Source of the DNA: JAILEN01 sp036723975
GTDB lineage: Bacteria > Bacillota > Clostridia > Lachnospirales > Lachnospiraceae
DNA: 64,000 bases
Direction: 5' to 3'
NCBI GenBank assembly: GCA_036723975.1
Contig: DAIMGJ010000001.1
Location: forward strand, 1 to 64,000
Of the stretch, positions 41,568 through 51,096 are shown in pieces. A program made the translations under genes and the position numbers. The notes beneath the pieces were generated by a model. It saw nothing but the letters and a program-made list of their open reading frames with translations, ran no database searches and was not told the DNA's origin. Every line of letters starts with the position of its first letter. Position 1 is the stretch's first letter.

Positions 41568-43604
41568 TTACCTACCAAGCGCAGAGACTTTTTCATATGT
41601 ATTTAAACGATACGATGTAATCTCTTTTCCATCTACCAAGTACAAGTAATCTCCGCTGTAAAGTCCGCGAGTTGTTGTGTCATAAGAGGACTCCAGCTTC
41701 ACAGACAGCATTTCAAGGAAGGTCCCTTCAGTATAAGAATACTCAAACACTTTATAATAGCCCTCGCTGTGCCAGTTATAGTCATCATCCCAATATCCGT
41801 TGTCACAATAGAACCCAATCAGATTCTTTTTCGGATCTATGAGAAGGCTCTTATAATCTCCGTACAACACACTTGCACCTGTTGCATCATCCAAAATCTT
41901 TGTGGTGACTTCACTCGTCTTATTTAAATCCGATACATCAAACATGGAAAGCTTTACATTTCCGACACGACCGGTTTTTTCATCCGCATCATATCCCATT
42001 CCAAAGAGCATGTCCTTGTTCCAACTATGCAAGTATTCCGAAAAGCCCGGCAACGTCAGTTCCGATGCAATCTGTGGATTATAGGGATCGGACAAATCAA
42101 GAGCAAACAACGGATCTGTATTTCGAAACGTCACTATATATCCCACATTCCCCAGAAAACGACAGGATTTGATTCCTTCGTTTCCGGCAAAATCAAAAAT
42201 GCTTCCCGTCTGTTTTAGATTCTTGTCGAGAATATAAAGCGAACTTTCCTGCTCCCAATTTTCATTCCAGAGGGTGGTTGCCACCCTTAAGAACCCATTG
42301 GCATCCTCATCAATGCAAAAACTATCATCAATAAGTCCCTTCACCGTTGCAGCGGTTTTCGGGAGAATCTTACCTTTTTCATACTCAAGTTTAACTATGG
42401 TAGTCTGATTATAATTCCCACTGTAATTTCCGGAGTAAAAATAAATGGATTTTGCGGAAACATACATTTCATCCACATACCCCATAACCGCTTTTGTATC
42501 CACTGTCTTTGAAGGATGTTTTACGTTAACGGAGGTTGTCACAAAAAACGGCTCGTTTTTTACTTCCTCAGGAAGCAAAATATCCTTTGCCTCTACAAAC
42601 TCTCCATTGACCTTCGGAACCACATCTTCAGCCGAAACTGTTCCATATGTTTTCTCATACAAGTAGTAATAAAACGGCTGTCCGTATGTCGTCATCACAT
42701 ACACGTATCCGTCCGTGTATCTGGAAGAACGATAATATCCATCTACGGAAATCTCCCCCTTCTTTTTGGGTGAGGTCCGATCGGAAATATCATATGTAGC
42801 CACCTTTACATTTTGCGTGTTTTCGGTGTAGTAGTAGTCCACATCCTCGTTTTTTAGTTCGGTCTCCGTCCAATCATAAACAATCACCAAACGGTCTCCG
42901 TCCAAATACAGTTCCTGAATAAAGCCGCTACCTTTATCTCCGAGTTCAATGGTAGCCACTTGTTCCATCTTGCCGTCTGCTATTTGAATAATTCGAACAG
43001 TTTCTGACGATAAACGCTGGTAGATATACGCTCCGTCAGTCTTTACAATATCACCCTCGTCCACACCTTCTGTACGAACATTGGTATTTGAATAACTGCC
43101 CGCAGCATCTGCGGAACCAATTTCTGCGCCATTGTCAGATATACTCTCCTCCACAGCCGCAGTTTCGTAATCCACCCCTTTTTCAAAGTAGCTTCGAACC
43201 GAACCGATGAGCTGCTCCCGTTCATATTCTTTTTTTGCGGTTTCTATCATATCCGTGATTTCATCGTAATCCTTTGCAATATGCAGTACCCCATCGATTC
43301 CATCCGTCGAAATATCCTCCGCAACACTTGCACCGTCTGTAGATTCCACGGAGGTTTCCGACATTGTAGAACTGTTTGCCTTTTCCTGGGAAAGCTTTAT
43401 TCTCGGAATAGTGATTCCCACAAGAAGAAGCAAAGCAAAAGACGCTGCCATGGCAGGATACTTCCATTTATGCAGCTTCTTTGACTGCTTCTTTTCAGCC
43501 GCGTCCGTTTCATCCACAATCTTTTCTATGTTCTCCGGACGAAGGCTTTCCGGAATCTCAAGTTTTTCCAAAGATTCTTTTAATATCTTTTCTTTCTCAT
43601 CCAT
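41568..43604 (-). CDS. Membrane-anchored beta-propeller protein, sigma-factor partner
   Basis: A 678-residue protein. A short cytoplasmic N-terminus (about 1-48) contains IPESLRPENIEKIV. One membrane segment follows (about 49-68, KYPAMAASFALLLLVGI). The rest is outside the cell, with a Ser/Thr-rich linker and a large beta-propeller domain (repeated Asp-x-Ser and Tyr-rich strands; DGAYIYQRL, DGDRLVIVYDW, IVTFRNTDPLFALDLSDP). It belongs to the beta-propeller family found beside ECF sigma genes. With the sigma gene 12 bases upstream, an anti-sigma or signal-sensing role is inferred. Confidence 0.75.
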   Translation of the reverse strand: MDEKEKILKESLEKLEIPESLRPENIEKIVDETDAAEKKQSKKLHKWKYPAMAASFALLLLVGITIPRIKLSQEKANSSTMSETSVESTDGASVAEDISTDGIDGVLHIAKDYDEITDMIETAKKEYEREQLIGSVRSYFEKGVDYETAAVEESISDNGAEIGSADAAGSYSNTNVRTEGVDEGDIVKTDGAYIYQRLSSETVRIIQIADGKMEQVATIELGDKGSGFIQELYLDGDRLVIVYDWTETELKNEDVDYYYTENTQNVKVATYDISDRTSPKKKGEISVDGYYRSSRYTDGYVYVMTTYGQPFYYYLYEKTYGTVSAEDVVPKVNGEFVEAKDILLPEEVKNEPFFVTTSVNVKHPSKTVDTKAVMGYVDEMYVSAKSIYFYSGNYSGNYNQTTIVKLEYEKGKILPKTAATVKGLIDDSFCIDEDANGFLRVATTLWNENWEQESSLYILDKNLKQTGSIFDFAGNEGIKSCRFLGNVGYIVTFRNTDPLFALDLSDPYNPQIASELTLPGFSEYLHSWNKDMLFGMGYDADEKTGRVGNVKLSMFDVSDLNKTSEVTTKILDDATGASVLYGDYKSLLIDPKKNLIGFYCDNGYWDDDYNWHSEGYYKVFEYSYTEGTFLEMLSVKLESSYDTTTRGLYSGDYLYLVDGKEITSYRLNTYEKVSALGR

Positions 43605-43616
43605 AGCACTTACCTC

Positions 43617-44117
43617 TTAATCCAACCAATCTCTGCGAAGTTTTAAAAATGCACGATGTTCCTTGGAGCGAAGGGTACTTTCCCGCACTCCCAGTATTTT
43701 ACTGATTTCCTTGCTTGTATATCCGCAAATGACATGCAGTCCTACAATCCGTCTTTCTTCCGGCGTCATGGAGAAAAACATTTCCTTCAGTTCCTCTTTA
43801 TCGGACACACTGATTTCATCATTGGATAAAATCTCCTCAAAGCCTTTGCTATTTTCATTCCGCTTTTCGTCCATGGAGATGACCTTGTTTTCTGCGTATT
43901 CCTTCCGCTTCTGTTTACACTTTCTTGACAAAATCGTAAACATCCATCCACGGAAGGCATCCGACTCTCGAAGCTTACCTCTGCCTGCATAAGCATCCAT
44001 CACTGCTTCCGACACCGCATCTTCCGCGTCCTGCGCATGTCCCAACGAAAAATATGCGTACCGATACAAATCTTTGTAGATTTCCTCGTACTTTTTTAAA
44101 AAAACTTCTTTTTCCAT
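43617..44117 (-). CDS. ECF-type RNA polymerase sigma factor
   Basis: A 166-residue sigma-70 factor with region 2 (YKDLYRYAYFSLGHAQDAEDAVSEAVMDAY, FRGWMFTILSRKCKQK) and region 4 (MTPEERRIVGLHVICGYTSKEISKILGVRESTLRSKEHRAFLKLR). There is no region 1 or 3, so it is extracytoplasmic-function type. It is co-transcribed with the beta-propeller gene. The promoter region shows palindromes (44133-44187), which fit self-regulation or a second regulator. Confidence 0.92.
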   Translation of the reverse strand: MEKEVFLKKYEEIYKDLYRYAYFSLGHAQDAEDAVSEAVMDAYAGRGKLRESDAFRGWMFTILSRKCKQKRKEYAENKVISMDEKRNENSKGFEEILSNDEISVSDKEELKEMFFSMTPEERRIVGLHVICGYTSKEISKILGVRESTLRSKEHRAFLKLRRDWLD

Positions 44118-44132
44118 ATCTCACCTGACTCA

Positions 44133-44187
44133 GTGTTGACAAGCCCAGATATTTGAAAACGTCAACACGGCAAAATTCGATCGAATT
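44133..44187. promoter_or_regulatory. Palindromes upstream of the ECF sigma gene
   Basis: Two symmetrical sites: GTGTTGAC (44133-44140) with GTCAACAC (44161-44168), perfect over 8 bp with a 20-base centre, and a 14-base palindrome AATTCGATCGAATT (44174-44187). They lie 16-70 bases before the sigma start codon. They may be operators or RNA hairpins. Confidence 0.5.
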
Positions 44188-44255
44188 ATCGGTTCTATTC
44201 TATAAGTGTAAAAAAAAGAGAAGTTTGTTGCAAACAATTTAAAAACAAAAAAACA

Positions 44256-44308
44256 CAATCTATATTTATCGGGCACACGCTCCCGCTGCCCTACATAAAT
44301 ACAGATTG
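44256..44308 (-). terminator. ptsI terminator with GC-rich loop element
   Basis: A stem of 6 + 7 bp around one mismatch (CAATCT.TATTTAT with ATAAATA.AGATTG) carries a 25-base loop (44270-44294). On the minus strand the loop starts GTAGGGC and ends TGCCCG. T-rich sequence follows on the minus strand. The loop ends match those of the terminator at 63259-63311. Confidence 0.85.
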
Positions 44309-44331
44309 CGTATTTTTAATTCACTAATATA

Positions 44332-45951
44332 TTATTTGTTTAAATCAACCTTACGGATGGCATCGCGAACTGCCAAAACTCTGGAAGGACTCACAGATAA
44401 TTCATCCACACCCATACGAAGGAAGGTCTCCGTTAATGTGGTATCCGCTCCAAGTTCTCCACAAATACCAACCCAAGCGCCACCTTTATGTCCGTTTTCC
44501 ACGGTCATCTGAATCATCTTAAGCACCGCCGGATGATGTGAATCATAGAAGTTATCCAACGCCGGATTCTGCCTGTCGATGGCCAGCGTATACTGGGTCA
44601 AATCGTTGGTTCCGATGGAGAAGAAGTCCACTTCCTTTGCCAACTCCTCAGTCAGCATAACCGCAGCCGGGGTCTCAATCATGATTCCCACTTCCACTTC
44701 TCCGTAAGGAATATTTTGTGCATCCAACTCCTGTTTTACTTCCTCAACGATTTCTTTGATACGTTTTACTTCATCCACGGAAATAATCATGGGGAACATT
44801 ACAGCAATTTTTCCGTAATAGCTAGCACGCCACAACGCACGAAGCTGAGTCTTAAATACGTCCACTCTTTCTAAACAGATACGAATCGCACGATAACCCA
44901 TGGCAGGATTATCTTCTTTTTTCAAATTAAAGTAATCCACCTGCTTATCGGCACCGATATCAAGTGTGCGGATAATAACCTTCTTTCCCGCCATATTTTC
45001 AGCGACCGTTCGGTATGCCTTAAACTGTTCTTCTTCCGTCGGATAATCCTTGGATTCCAAATACAAAAACTCACTTCGGAAAAGTCCAATTCCACCGGCG
45101 TCGTTTTTCAAGACTTCCACCACATCCGAAACGCTTCCGATATTTGCATAAAGATTAATCTTCGTTCCGTCAAGAGTGACATTTTCCTTACCCTTAAGTT
45201 CCTGCAAAAGTCGTGCCTTTTCCGCTTCCTCTTCCTGTTTCTTACGATATTTGGCAATCGTCTCCTCATCCGGATCAATAATTAATTTACCTACGAACCC
45301 ATCTACGATTCCAAAATGACCCTCCACATCATCCGGATAATTGATTCCAATAAGCGCAGGAATATTCATGGTGCGCGCCAAAATCGCAGTATGAGAATTG
45401 GTAGATCCAAGTTTGGTAACAAAGGATAATACCAAAGACTTATCCAGCATTACGGTTTCTGAAGGTGCCAAATCTTCCGCCAGCAAAATCACCGGTTCAT
45501 CGGAAGCAATTCCACCCTGACAAGTGCCGGAAAGAACATCTACTACACGGTTTGAAATATCCTTAATATCCGCTGCTCTTGCCTTCATATATTCATCATC
45601 CATGGCCGCAAACATTTCGGAGAAATTATCTCCTGTTGTTGCCACGGCATATTCTGCATTTACGCTTTGCGCGCGAATAATATTTTCAACGGATTCCACA
45701 TAGTCCAAGTCGTCGAGCATCATTTGATGCACCTCAAAGACCATGGCATTGGCTTCGCCCACTTCTTTTAACGCCTTTTCATATAGTCCGGCAAGTTGTG
45801 CTTTGGCAGTTTCTTTTGCGTCAGCAAAGCGTTTTATTTCTTTTTCCGCATCCTCTACCTTTTCACGTTTTACCTGATTATCCTGTTTTTGATAAATGGC
45901 TAATTTCCCAATGGCAACCCCACCAAAAACACTTTTTCCGACAAGCTCCAT
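44332..45951 (-). CDS. ptsI: PTS enzyme I
   Basis: Phosphoenolpyruvate-protein phosphotransferase, 539 residues, which transfers phosphate from PEP to HPr. The active His is in STNSHTAILARTMNIPALIG. The C-terminal PEP-binding barrel shows GIGLFRSEFLY, GYRAIRICL, EVGIMIETPAAV and the Cys in GICGELGAD. It begins 70 bases after ptsH and is the last gene of the fructose PTS operon. Confidence 0.97.
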   Translation of the reverse strand: MELVGKSVFGGVAIGKLAIYQKQDNQVKREKVEDAEKEIKRFADAKETAKAQLAGLYEKALKEVGEANAMVFEVHQMMLDDLDYVESVENIIRAQSVNAEYAVATTGDNFSEMFAAMDDEYMKARAADIKDISNRVVDVLSGTCQGGIASDEPVILLAEDLAPSETVMLDKSLVLSFVTKLGSTNSHTAILARTMNIPALIGINYPDDVEGHFGIVDGFVGKLIIDPDEETIAKYRKKQEEEAEKARLLQELKGKENVTLDGTKINLYANIGSVSDVVEVLKNDAGGIGLFRSEFLYLESKDYPTEEEQFKAYRTVAENMAGKKVIIRTLDIGADKQVDYFNLKKEDNPAMGYRAIRICLERVDVFKTQLRALWRASYYGKIAVMFPMIISVDEVKRIKEIVEEVKQELDAQNIPYGEVEVGIMIETPAAVMLTEELAKEVDFFSIGTNDLTQYTLAIDRQNPALDNFYDSHHPAVLKMIQMTVENGHKGGAWVGICGELGADTTLTETFLRMGVDELSVSPSRVLAVRDAIRKVDLNK

Positions 45952-46021
45952 GTGCTACCTCCGACAGTTTTTTCATACAAAAGGGTAGTTTCGCTTCCAA
46001 GCAAAACTACCCCCGTCTTTT

Positions 46022-46279
46022 TTATAAATTCTCTTTTAAGAATGCTTCCAGCTTTTCAGCTGCTTTTTCTTCCTGGTCACCGTCACATTTTACAACGATT
46101 TCTTCACCCTGTTTTACACCAAGGCTCATAACGCCCAGAATACGTTTTGCATCTACGTCCTTGCCGTCCTTACCAATGGTAACGGAACATGGAAAAGATG
46201 CTGCTTCCTTTACAAAGATTCCTGCAGGTCTTGCATGAATGCCCTGCGGATCCGTGATATTGTAAGAAAACTCTACCAT
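46022..46279 (-). CDS. ptsH: PTS phosphocarrier HPr with Arg46
   Basis: An 85-residue HPr. The phosphorylated His15 lies in GIHARPAG. The position equal to the regulatory Ser46 of Bacillus HPr (K-S-I-M-G-V-M-S) is Arg here (K-R-I-L-G-V-M-S). HPr kinase could therefore not phosphorylate it, so it should carry sugar-transport phosphate but not act as a CcpA cofactor. It is placed between fruA and ptsI. Confidence 0.93.
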   Translation of the reverse strand: MVEFSYNITDPQGIHARPAGIFVKEAASFPCSVTIGKDGKDVDAKRILGVMSLGVKQGEEIVVKCDGDQEEKAAEKLEAFLKENL

Positions 46280-46399
46280 ATTTTATCTCCTTTGTACTTC
46301 TATCCGCCTCCCGCAGGGGGGTACAGCGGAATTCCATTTATATAAATGATTATATACCACTATTATTTCTAAATACAGTCTCAAAATATGGTACCGGTT

Positions 46400-48421
46400 T
46401 TATGCTTCCACATCCTTCTTAAGCACACCAAGCAAGAACATGGTTACAAGTGAACCAATAATCCATGATACGACATAAAGAACCGGTTTTCCTACGGTTG
46501 CAAATACGAAGAGTCCACCGTGAGGAGCCATAAGTGTACATCCAAATACTGCAGAAAGAAGTCCTGCTACACCGGCACCTGCCATCGTTGCAGGGATTAC
46601 GTGAGCCGGATCTGCTGCTGCAAAGGGGATTGCACCTTCTGTAATAAATGACATCGCCATTACGACATTCGATACCTTTGTTTCTCTTTCAGCTACCGTA
46701 AACTTCTTCGGGAACACCCAGCATGCAAGAGCGATTCCAAGAGGAGGTACCATACCACCAACCATCACTGCTGCCATTGAAATGTAAGCTGCGGTAGCTA
46801 CGGTTGGATCTTCCTGTGCCAATGCCAGCATACCTGTACCAAATACATATGCTGCCTTGTTGATTGGACCACCCATATCAATTGCCATCATGGCACCAAG
46901 CAATAATCCAAGTAACCAGATTAAGTTTGCAGCGTAAAGCCCCTGCAATCCTGCAGAAAGTGCTGTGTTAATTGCACCAATAATTGGGTTAAAGATGAAG
47001 CACATCAAAACGCCTACGATAAAGATTCCGCACAACGGATAAATAAGGGTAGGACGAATTCCCTGCAGTGCCTGCGGAAGACCTTCTGTCACTTTCTGTA
47101 ACCAAAGAACAACATAACCTGCAACGAAACCGATAACGATACCACCCAAGAATCCGGATACAGTATTCACGCCATCTTTTGCAAAGGCAAAGTTCATAAT
47201 AAACTGTGAGAATCCGCCGTTTACAGATCCAAGATCTGTCCATGTGTCAATGTAGCTTGCAATTGCTGCATTGCCGGAAGAAGCAAGCATACCACCTGCA
47301 AAACCAACGGCAAGACCCGGACGGTCTGCAATAGAATACGCAATGTATCCTGCCAACACCGGTACCATAAGTCCCATTGCAAGACCACCAACATATTTTA
47401 AGAATGCAGCCAATGGTGTTGCGCTACCGAACGCGCCGCCTGCAGTTGCACCATATCCGCAAATTGTATCAATTAAAAATGCAAGTGCAATCAGAATACC
47501 ACCGCCGATAACGAAGGGAAGCATATGCGAAACACCGCTCATCAAATGTTTATAAGCCTGATGTCCTACAGATTCTTTTTCTGTTCCCACTGCTACATCC
47601 TCTCCTTTTGCTACAAATCTCGGAGCATCCCCCTTGGAAGCTCTTGTTACCAGATCTTCTGCCTTATTGATACCATCAGCTACTTTGCACTGGATGACCG
47701 GCTTACCTGCAAAACGGTCAACAGGAACTTTGGTATCTGCGGCAACAATAATACCCTTCGCATTTTTGATCTCTTCATCAGTAAGAAGATTCTTTGCTCC
47801 GCCGGAACCTCTGGTTTCAACCTTCACTTTGATTCCCAATTTCTCACCGGCTTTTTCAATGGCTTCTGCAGCCATATAGGTATGAGCAATACCTGTCGGG
47901 CATGCGGTAACTGCCAAAACAGTTGCGTTCTTTGCCTCTTCTTTGGAGCCCTGTGCTTCTTCCTTTGCGTTTTCAGCCGCATCGATAACTGCCAAAAATG
48001 CTTCCGGTGTCTTCGCTGCACGAAGGTCCGCAACAAATTTCTCGTCCATCAAAAGCATAGACAATCTGGATAGAACATCCAAATGAACATTATCCTCAGA
48101 GTTTGGTGCGGCAATCAAGAAAATGATATCTACCGGCGCACCATCAAGTGCATCATAGTCCACACCATTCGGAAGTACCATAGCTGCAAGTCCCGGTGCC
48201 TTTACCGCATTGGATTTACAATGAGGAATGGCAATTCCTTCTCCGATTCCTGTGGTGGATTCTTCTTCTCTTGCAAATACACCTTTTAAATAGGTTTCTT
48301 TGTCAGAGATGTTTCCACGCTTTGTCATCAAGTCAACCATCTTTTCGATGGCTTCCTGCTTGTTGCCTGCAGATCCGTTTAAATCAATGCAAGCCGCAGA
48401 AAGTAAATCTTTTACTCTCAT
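46400..48421 (-). CDS. fruA: Fructose PTS transporter EIIABC
   Basis: A 673-residue fusion. EIIA (1-150) has the active His in GIAIPHCKS. EIIB (about 167-265) has the active Cys in VTACPTGIAHTYMAAEA, and EIIC (about 300-665) is a membrane domain of eight or more segments (GAMMAIDMGGPINKAAYVFGTG). It imports fructose as fructose 1-phosphate. fruK upstream supplies the next step. The A-B-C order is typical of Firmicute FruA. Confidence 0.95.
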   Translation of the reverse strand: MRVKDLLSAACIDLNGSAGNKQEAIEKMVDLMTKRGNISDKETYLKGVFAREEESTTGIGEGIAIPHCKSNAVKAPGLAAMVLPNGVDYDALDGAPVDIIFLIAAPNSEDNVHLDVLSRLSMLLMDEKFVADLRAAKTPEAFLAVIDAAENAKEEAQGSKEEAKNATVLAVTACPTGIAHTYMAAEAIEKAGEKLGIKVKVETRGSGGAKNLLTDEEIKNAKGIIVAADTKVPVDRFAGKPVIQCKVADGINKAEDLVTRASKGDAPRFVAKGEDVAVGTEKESVGHQAYKHLMSGVSHMLPFVIGGGILIALAFLIDTICGYGATAGGAFGSATPLAAFLKYVGGLAMGLMVPVLAGYIAYSIADRPGLAVGFAGGMLASSGNAAIASYIDTWTDLGSVNGGFSQFIMNFAFAKDGVNTVSGFLGGIVIGFVAGYVVLWLQKVTEGLPQALQGIRPTLIYPLCGIFIVGVLMCFIFNPIIGAINTALSAGLQGLYAANLIWLLGLLLGAMMAIDMGGPINKAAYVFGTGMLALAQEDPTVATAAYISMAAVMVGGMVPPLGIALACWVFPKKFTVAERETKVSNVVMAMSFITEGAIPFAAADPAHVIPATMAGAGVAGLLSAVFGCTLMAPHGGLFVFATVGKPVLYVVSWIIGSLVTMFLLGVLKKDVEA

Positions 48422-48465
48422 CGTTTTTTACCTCTCTTTTCCTCTTTATATCTACTACTCATAAA

Positions 48466-48482
48466 AATGTCACAGTGACATT
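48466..48482 (-). terminator. Small hairpin between fruK and fruA
   Basis: AATGTCA-CAG-TGACATT, followed on the minus strand by five T. The stem is short; it may attenuate fruA relative to fruR-fruK or stabilise the fruK message. Confidence 0.4.
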
Positions 48483-49389
48483 ATTTACCAAGTTGTTTTA
48501 AAAGGGCTTCCACCTCCGGCTTGGTCGCCAGATTATCGGAGAACGCGGAAGCACTTCCGGTACAGAGTCCCATATAAAATGCCTGCTCATAATCATGAGA
48601 GCTTAGGTATCCCGCAAGGAAACCGGCTACCATAGAGTCGCCTGCTCCAACAGAATTTTTTACTTCTCCCTTCGGCGGCATCGACTCATAAACACGTCCC
48701 TCTTCCGTCACGAGAAGTGCTCCTTCGCCTGCCATGGAAACCAACACGTTTCTTGCGCCCTTTTCCTGCATTTTTCTTGCATACGGAATCACGTCATCCT
48801 TAGTCCTTATCTTCACACCAAAGATTTCACCAAGTTCATGGTTGTTCGGCTTAATCAAAAACGGATGGTACTCCAACACGTTGAAAAGCAAATCCTTTGT
48901 CGCATCTACAATAATATCGATGCCTCTACCGGAAAGATAACGCATAATATCCATATACATGGACTCCGGCATCACGGAAGGAATACTTCCGGCAAGTACC
49001 AAAACATCCCCTTCTTTTAAACGATCCAGCTGAGAATACAATTTCTGAATATCCGCTTTTCCGATTTCCGGTCCCATACCGTTGATCTCGGATTCCTCGT
49101 CCGAACGAAGCTTAACATTGATTCGACTCATTCCGGATGCTACGGAAATAAAATCGCTATTGATTCTTTTTTCTTCCAAAAGACGAACAATTTCATTTCC
49201 GGTAAATCCGGCCATAAATCCAAGAGCCACGCTGTCATATCCTAAGTTCTTTAAAACCATGGACACGTTGATTCCCTTTCCTCCCGGAAACATGAGTTCC
49301 GCCACCGTTCGATTTACCTCTCCCGGCTTAAAATGATTTACCGAAACGATGTAATCCAGTGACGGATTAAAAGTTACCGTATAAATCAC
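48481..49389 (-). CDS. fruK: 1-Phosphofructokinase
   Basis: A 302-residue PfkB-family kinase that converts fructose 1-phosphate to fructose 1,6-bisphosphate. Motifs are FNPSLDYIVSVNHFKPGEVNR, GGKGINVSMVLKNLG and the catalytic GAGDSMVAGFLAG. It overlaps fruR by 4 bases (ATGA). Confidence 0.95.
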   Translation of the reverse strand: MIYTVTFNPSLDYIVSVNHFKPGEVNRTVAELMFPGGKGINVSMVLKNLGYDSVALGFMAGFTGNEIVRLLEEKRINSDFISVASGMSRINVKLRSDEESEINGMGPEIGKADIQKLYSQLDRLKEGDVLVLAGSIPSVMPESMYMDIMRYLSGRGIDIIVDATKDLLFNVLEYHPFLIKPNNHELGEIFGVKIRTKDDVIPYARKMQEKGARNVLVSMAGEGALLVTEEGRVYESMPPKGEVKNSVGAGDSMVAGFLAGYLSSHDYEQAFYMGLCTGSASAFSDNLATKPEVEALLKQLGK

Positions 49390-50129
49390 GCTCCCACCTC
49401 CTTTATATTTTCCATATCCTTAAACCCCTTTGGAATTTTGTTTGTAAGAATAATTGCATCCTCAAATTTACAAAACTCCACTGCGGAAATCTGACCAAAC
49501 TTAGACTCATCCGCCAATACATAACACTCTTTGCAATACTTCATTGCATGACGCTTTACCATTGCTTCCTTTACTTCCGGAGTGGTAAACCCATTTTTTA
49601 ATGTAATACCGTTTGTTCCAAAGAAACCTTTGGTAAAATTATATTTTTCCAAAGACAAAAGTGCTTCTTCTCCGACTATCGCTTCTGTTGTACGTTTAAA
49701 TTCTCCCCCCAGCAAAAAGACGTTGCATCCGATTCCAGCCAAACGCATGGCATGGCTCACCGCGTTGGTCACATAAACCGCATCTCTTTCCTTGATGTAG
49801 TCAAGCATTAAATCCGTGGAGGTTCCCGCATCAATATAAATAAAGTCGTTTTTCTCAATCAAAGATGCCGCGTATCTTCCGATAGACATCTTTTCCTGTG
49901 TATTGCGCTCTCGGCGAAGTTTTACCTCATCGTCCCGAGTCGCAAACGTATTCTTGGAAATGGCTCCGCCACGAACCTTCGTTAAAAGTCCTTCTTCGTC
50001 CAAAGCATTTAAGTCTCGTCGAATGGTAGACTCTGAAGACTTTAAGTCTTTCATCAATTCTGCCACGGTTACGCTTCCGCGGGATTCCACAATTGCTAAG
50101 ATTTTTTCAAAACGCTGTTCTGTCAACAT
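49386..50129 (-). CDS. fruR: DeoR-family regulator of the fructose operon
   Basis: A 247-residue DeoR/GlpR-type repressor. The N-terminal helix-turn-helix is VTVAELMKDLKSSESTIRRDLNALDEEGLL, and the C-terminal sugar-phosphate-binding domain has YIDAGTSTDLMLDYI and TNAVSHAMRL. Start ATG at 50129; an upstream TTG is less likely. It leads the operon and probably senses fructose 1-phosphate (inferred from gene order). Candidate operators are the repeats at 50152-50246. Confidence 0.9.
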   Translation of the reverse strand: MLTEQRFEKILAIVESRGSVTVAELMKDLKSSESTIRRDLNALDEEGLLTKVRGGAISKNTFATRDDEVKLRRERNTQEKMSIGRYAASLIEKNDFIYIDAGTSTDLMLDYIKERDAVYVTNAVSHAMRLAGIGCNVFLLGGEFKRTTEAIVGEEALLSLEKYNFTKGFFGTNGITLKNGFTTPEVKEAMVKRHAMKYCKECYVLADESKFGQISAVEFCKFEDAIILTNKIPKGFKDMENIKEVGA

Positions 50130-50151
50130 GCGAATCAACTCTCCTTGCTGT

Positions 50152-50246
50152 TTCGTTCAAAATCAGTCAAAATCTTTCAACTTAATTTGAGTCTAACATT
50201 CATTTCTGTCAATTTCAAACACTTTCATTCAAAATCATTCACAAAA
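50152..50246 (-). promoter_or_regulatory. fru operon promoter with 10-bp repeats
   Basis: -35 TTGAAA (50213-50218), 17-base spacer, -10 TAGACT (50190-50195). Downstream are three tandem 10-base repeats (TTGAAAGATT, TTGACTGATT, TTGAACGAAA), and upstream are TGAATGATTT and TGAATGAAAG. Such TTGA/TGAA repeats with one-turn spacing suit binding of the DeoR-type FruR on one face of the DNA. Confidence 0.6.
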
Positions 50247-50280
50247 TAGTAAAACATAATTTGTACATATTTCATAAACA

Positions 50281-50310
50281 AAAAAGAGAGACAGGGCTGT
50301 CTCTCTTTTT
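50281..50310 (-). terminator. Terminator after truA
   Basis: A 13-bp perfect stem (AAAAAGAGAGACA/TGTCTCTCTTTTT) with loop GGGC. It ends the long operon that starts near 58.1 kb. Confidence 0.9.
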
Positions 50311-50319
50311 CTACTCTAC

Positions 50320-51096
50320 TTAATATTCTACTTTAACTAAACATAGCCCCTTGGCCGGTGCAGTGGGACCGGCAAGTTTGCGATCTTTCGCTTCTAATAT
50401 TCCCGGCATATCTTCCGGTCGCATACGACCTGCACCAACTTCTAAAAGTGTACCGACTAAGATACGCACCATATTCTGTAAAAATCCGGTGCCGTGAAAA
50501 GTAAAATAAATATAACCTTTGCTGCGTTTAATATCGATTTTATCTACGACCCGAACGGTGGATTTTTTCATGCGACCGTTTCCGCAAAAGGATTTAAAAT
50601 CATGTTCACCAACAAGAAACTCAGCTGCCTCTTGCATCGCTTCCACATCCACCGGCGCATCCAAATAGGTATAATACTTTCGATTAAAAACCGGCTTCAC
50701 CGGTCCGTCATAGCAAGTGTACTGATAGGTTTTTCCCACGGCATTGTAGCGCGCATGGAATCGTTCCGACACTTCTTTTACATCCGTAACAGCTATGTCA
50801 TCCGGTAGATACGTATTTAAATAATTCCGAATTTCTTCGGCAGTTCGCGTCGTATCCAATACAACATTTGCAACCTGTGCTTTTGCATGAACCCCTGCAT
50901 CGGTTCGGCCGGATGCAATCACATCCACCGGCGCATTCTCTCCGAAGAATTCCTCCGGTGACGGTTCCATTCCAAGCATTCGGGAAAGTACCATTTCGAT
51001 TTTTCCCTGAATGGTTTCTTTTCCCGGCTGATGCTCCCAACCAGAGTATCTTGTTCCGTCGTATGATAGTTTCAGTCGAAAATTCCTTTTACTCAT
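50320..51096 (-). CDS. truA: tRNA pseudouridine synthase A
   Basis: A 258-residue enzyme making pseudouridine at tRNA positions 38-40. The catalytic Asp66 is in ASGRTDAGVHAKAQ. Also typical are YDGTRYSGWEHQPG and FHGTGFLQNMVRILVGTLLEVG. The start immediately follows the flavodiiron stop (TAA-ATG). It is the last gene of its operon. Confidence 0.96.
   Translation of the reverse strand: MSKRNFRLKLSYDGTRYSGWEHQPGKETIQGKIEMVLSRMLGMEPSPEEFFGENAPVDVIASGRTDAGVHAKAQVANVVLDTTRTAEEIRNYLNTYLPDDIAVTDVKEVSERFHARYNAVGKTYQYTCYDGPVKPVFNRKYYTYLDAPVDVEAMQEAAEFLVGEHDFKSFCGNGRMKKSTVRVVDKIDIKRSKGYIYFTFHGTGFLQNMVRILVGTLLEVGAGRMRPEDMPGILEAKDRKLAGPTAPAKGLCLVKVEY

Noticed and set aside
47525..48073. A 182-codon plus-strand frame
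   Set aside because: Antisense to the EIIB/EIIA part of fruA, which is clearly coding.
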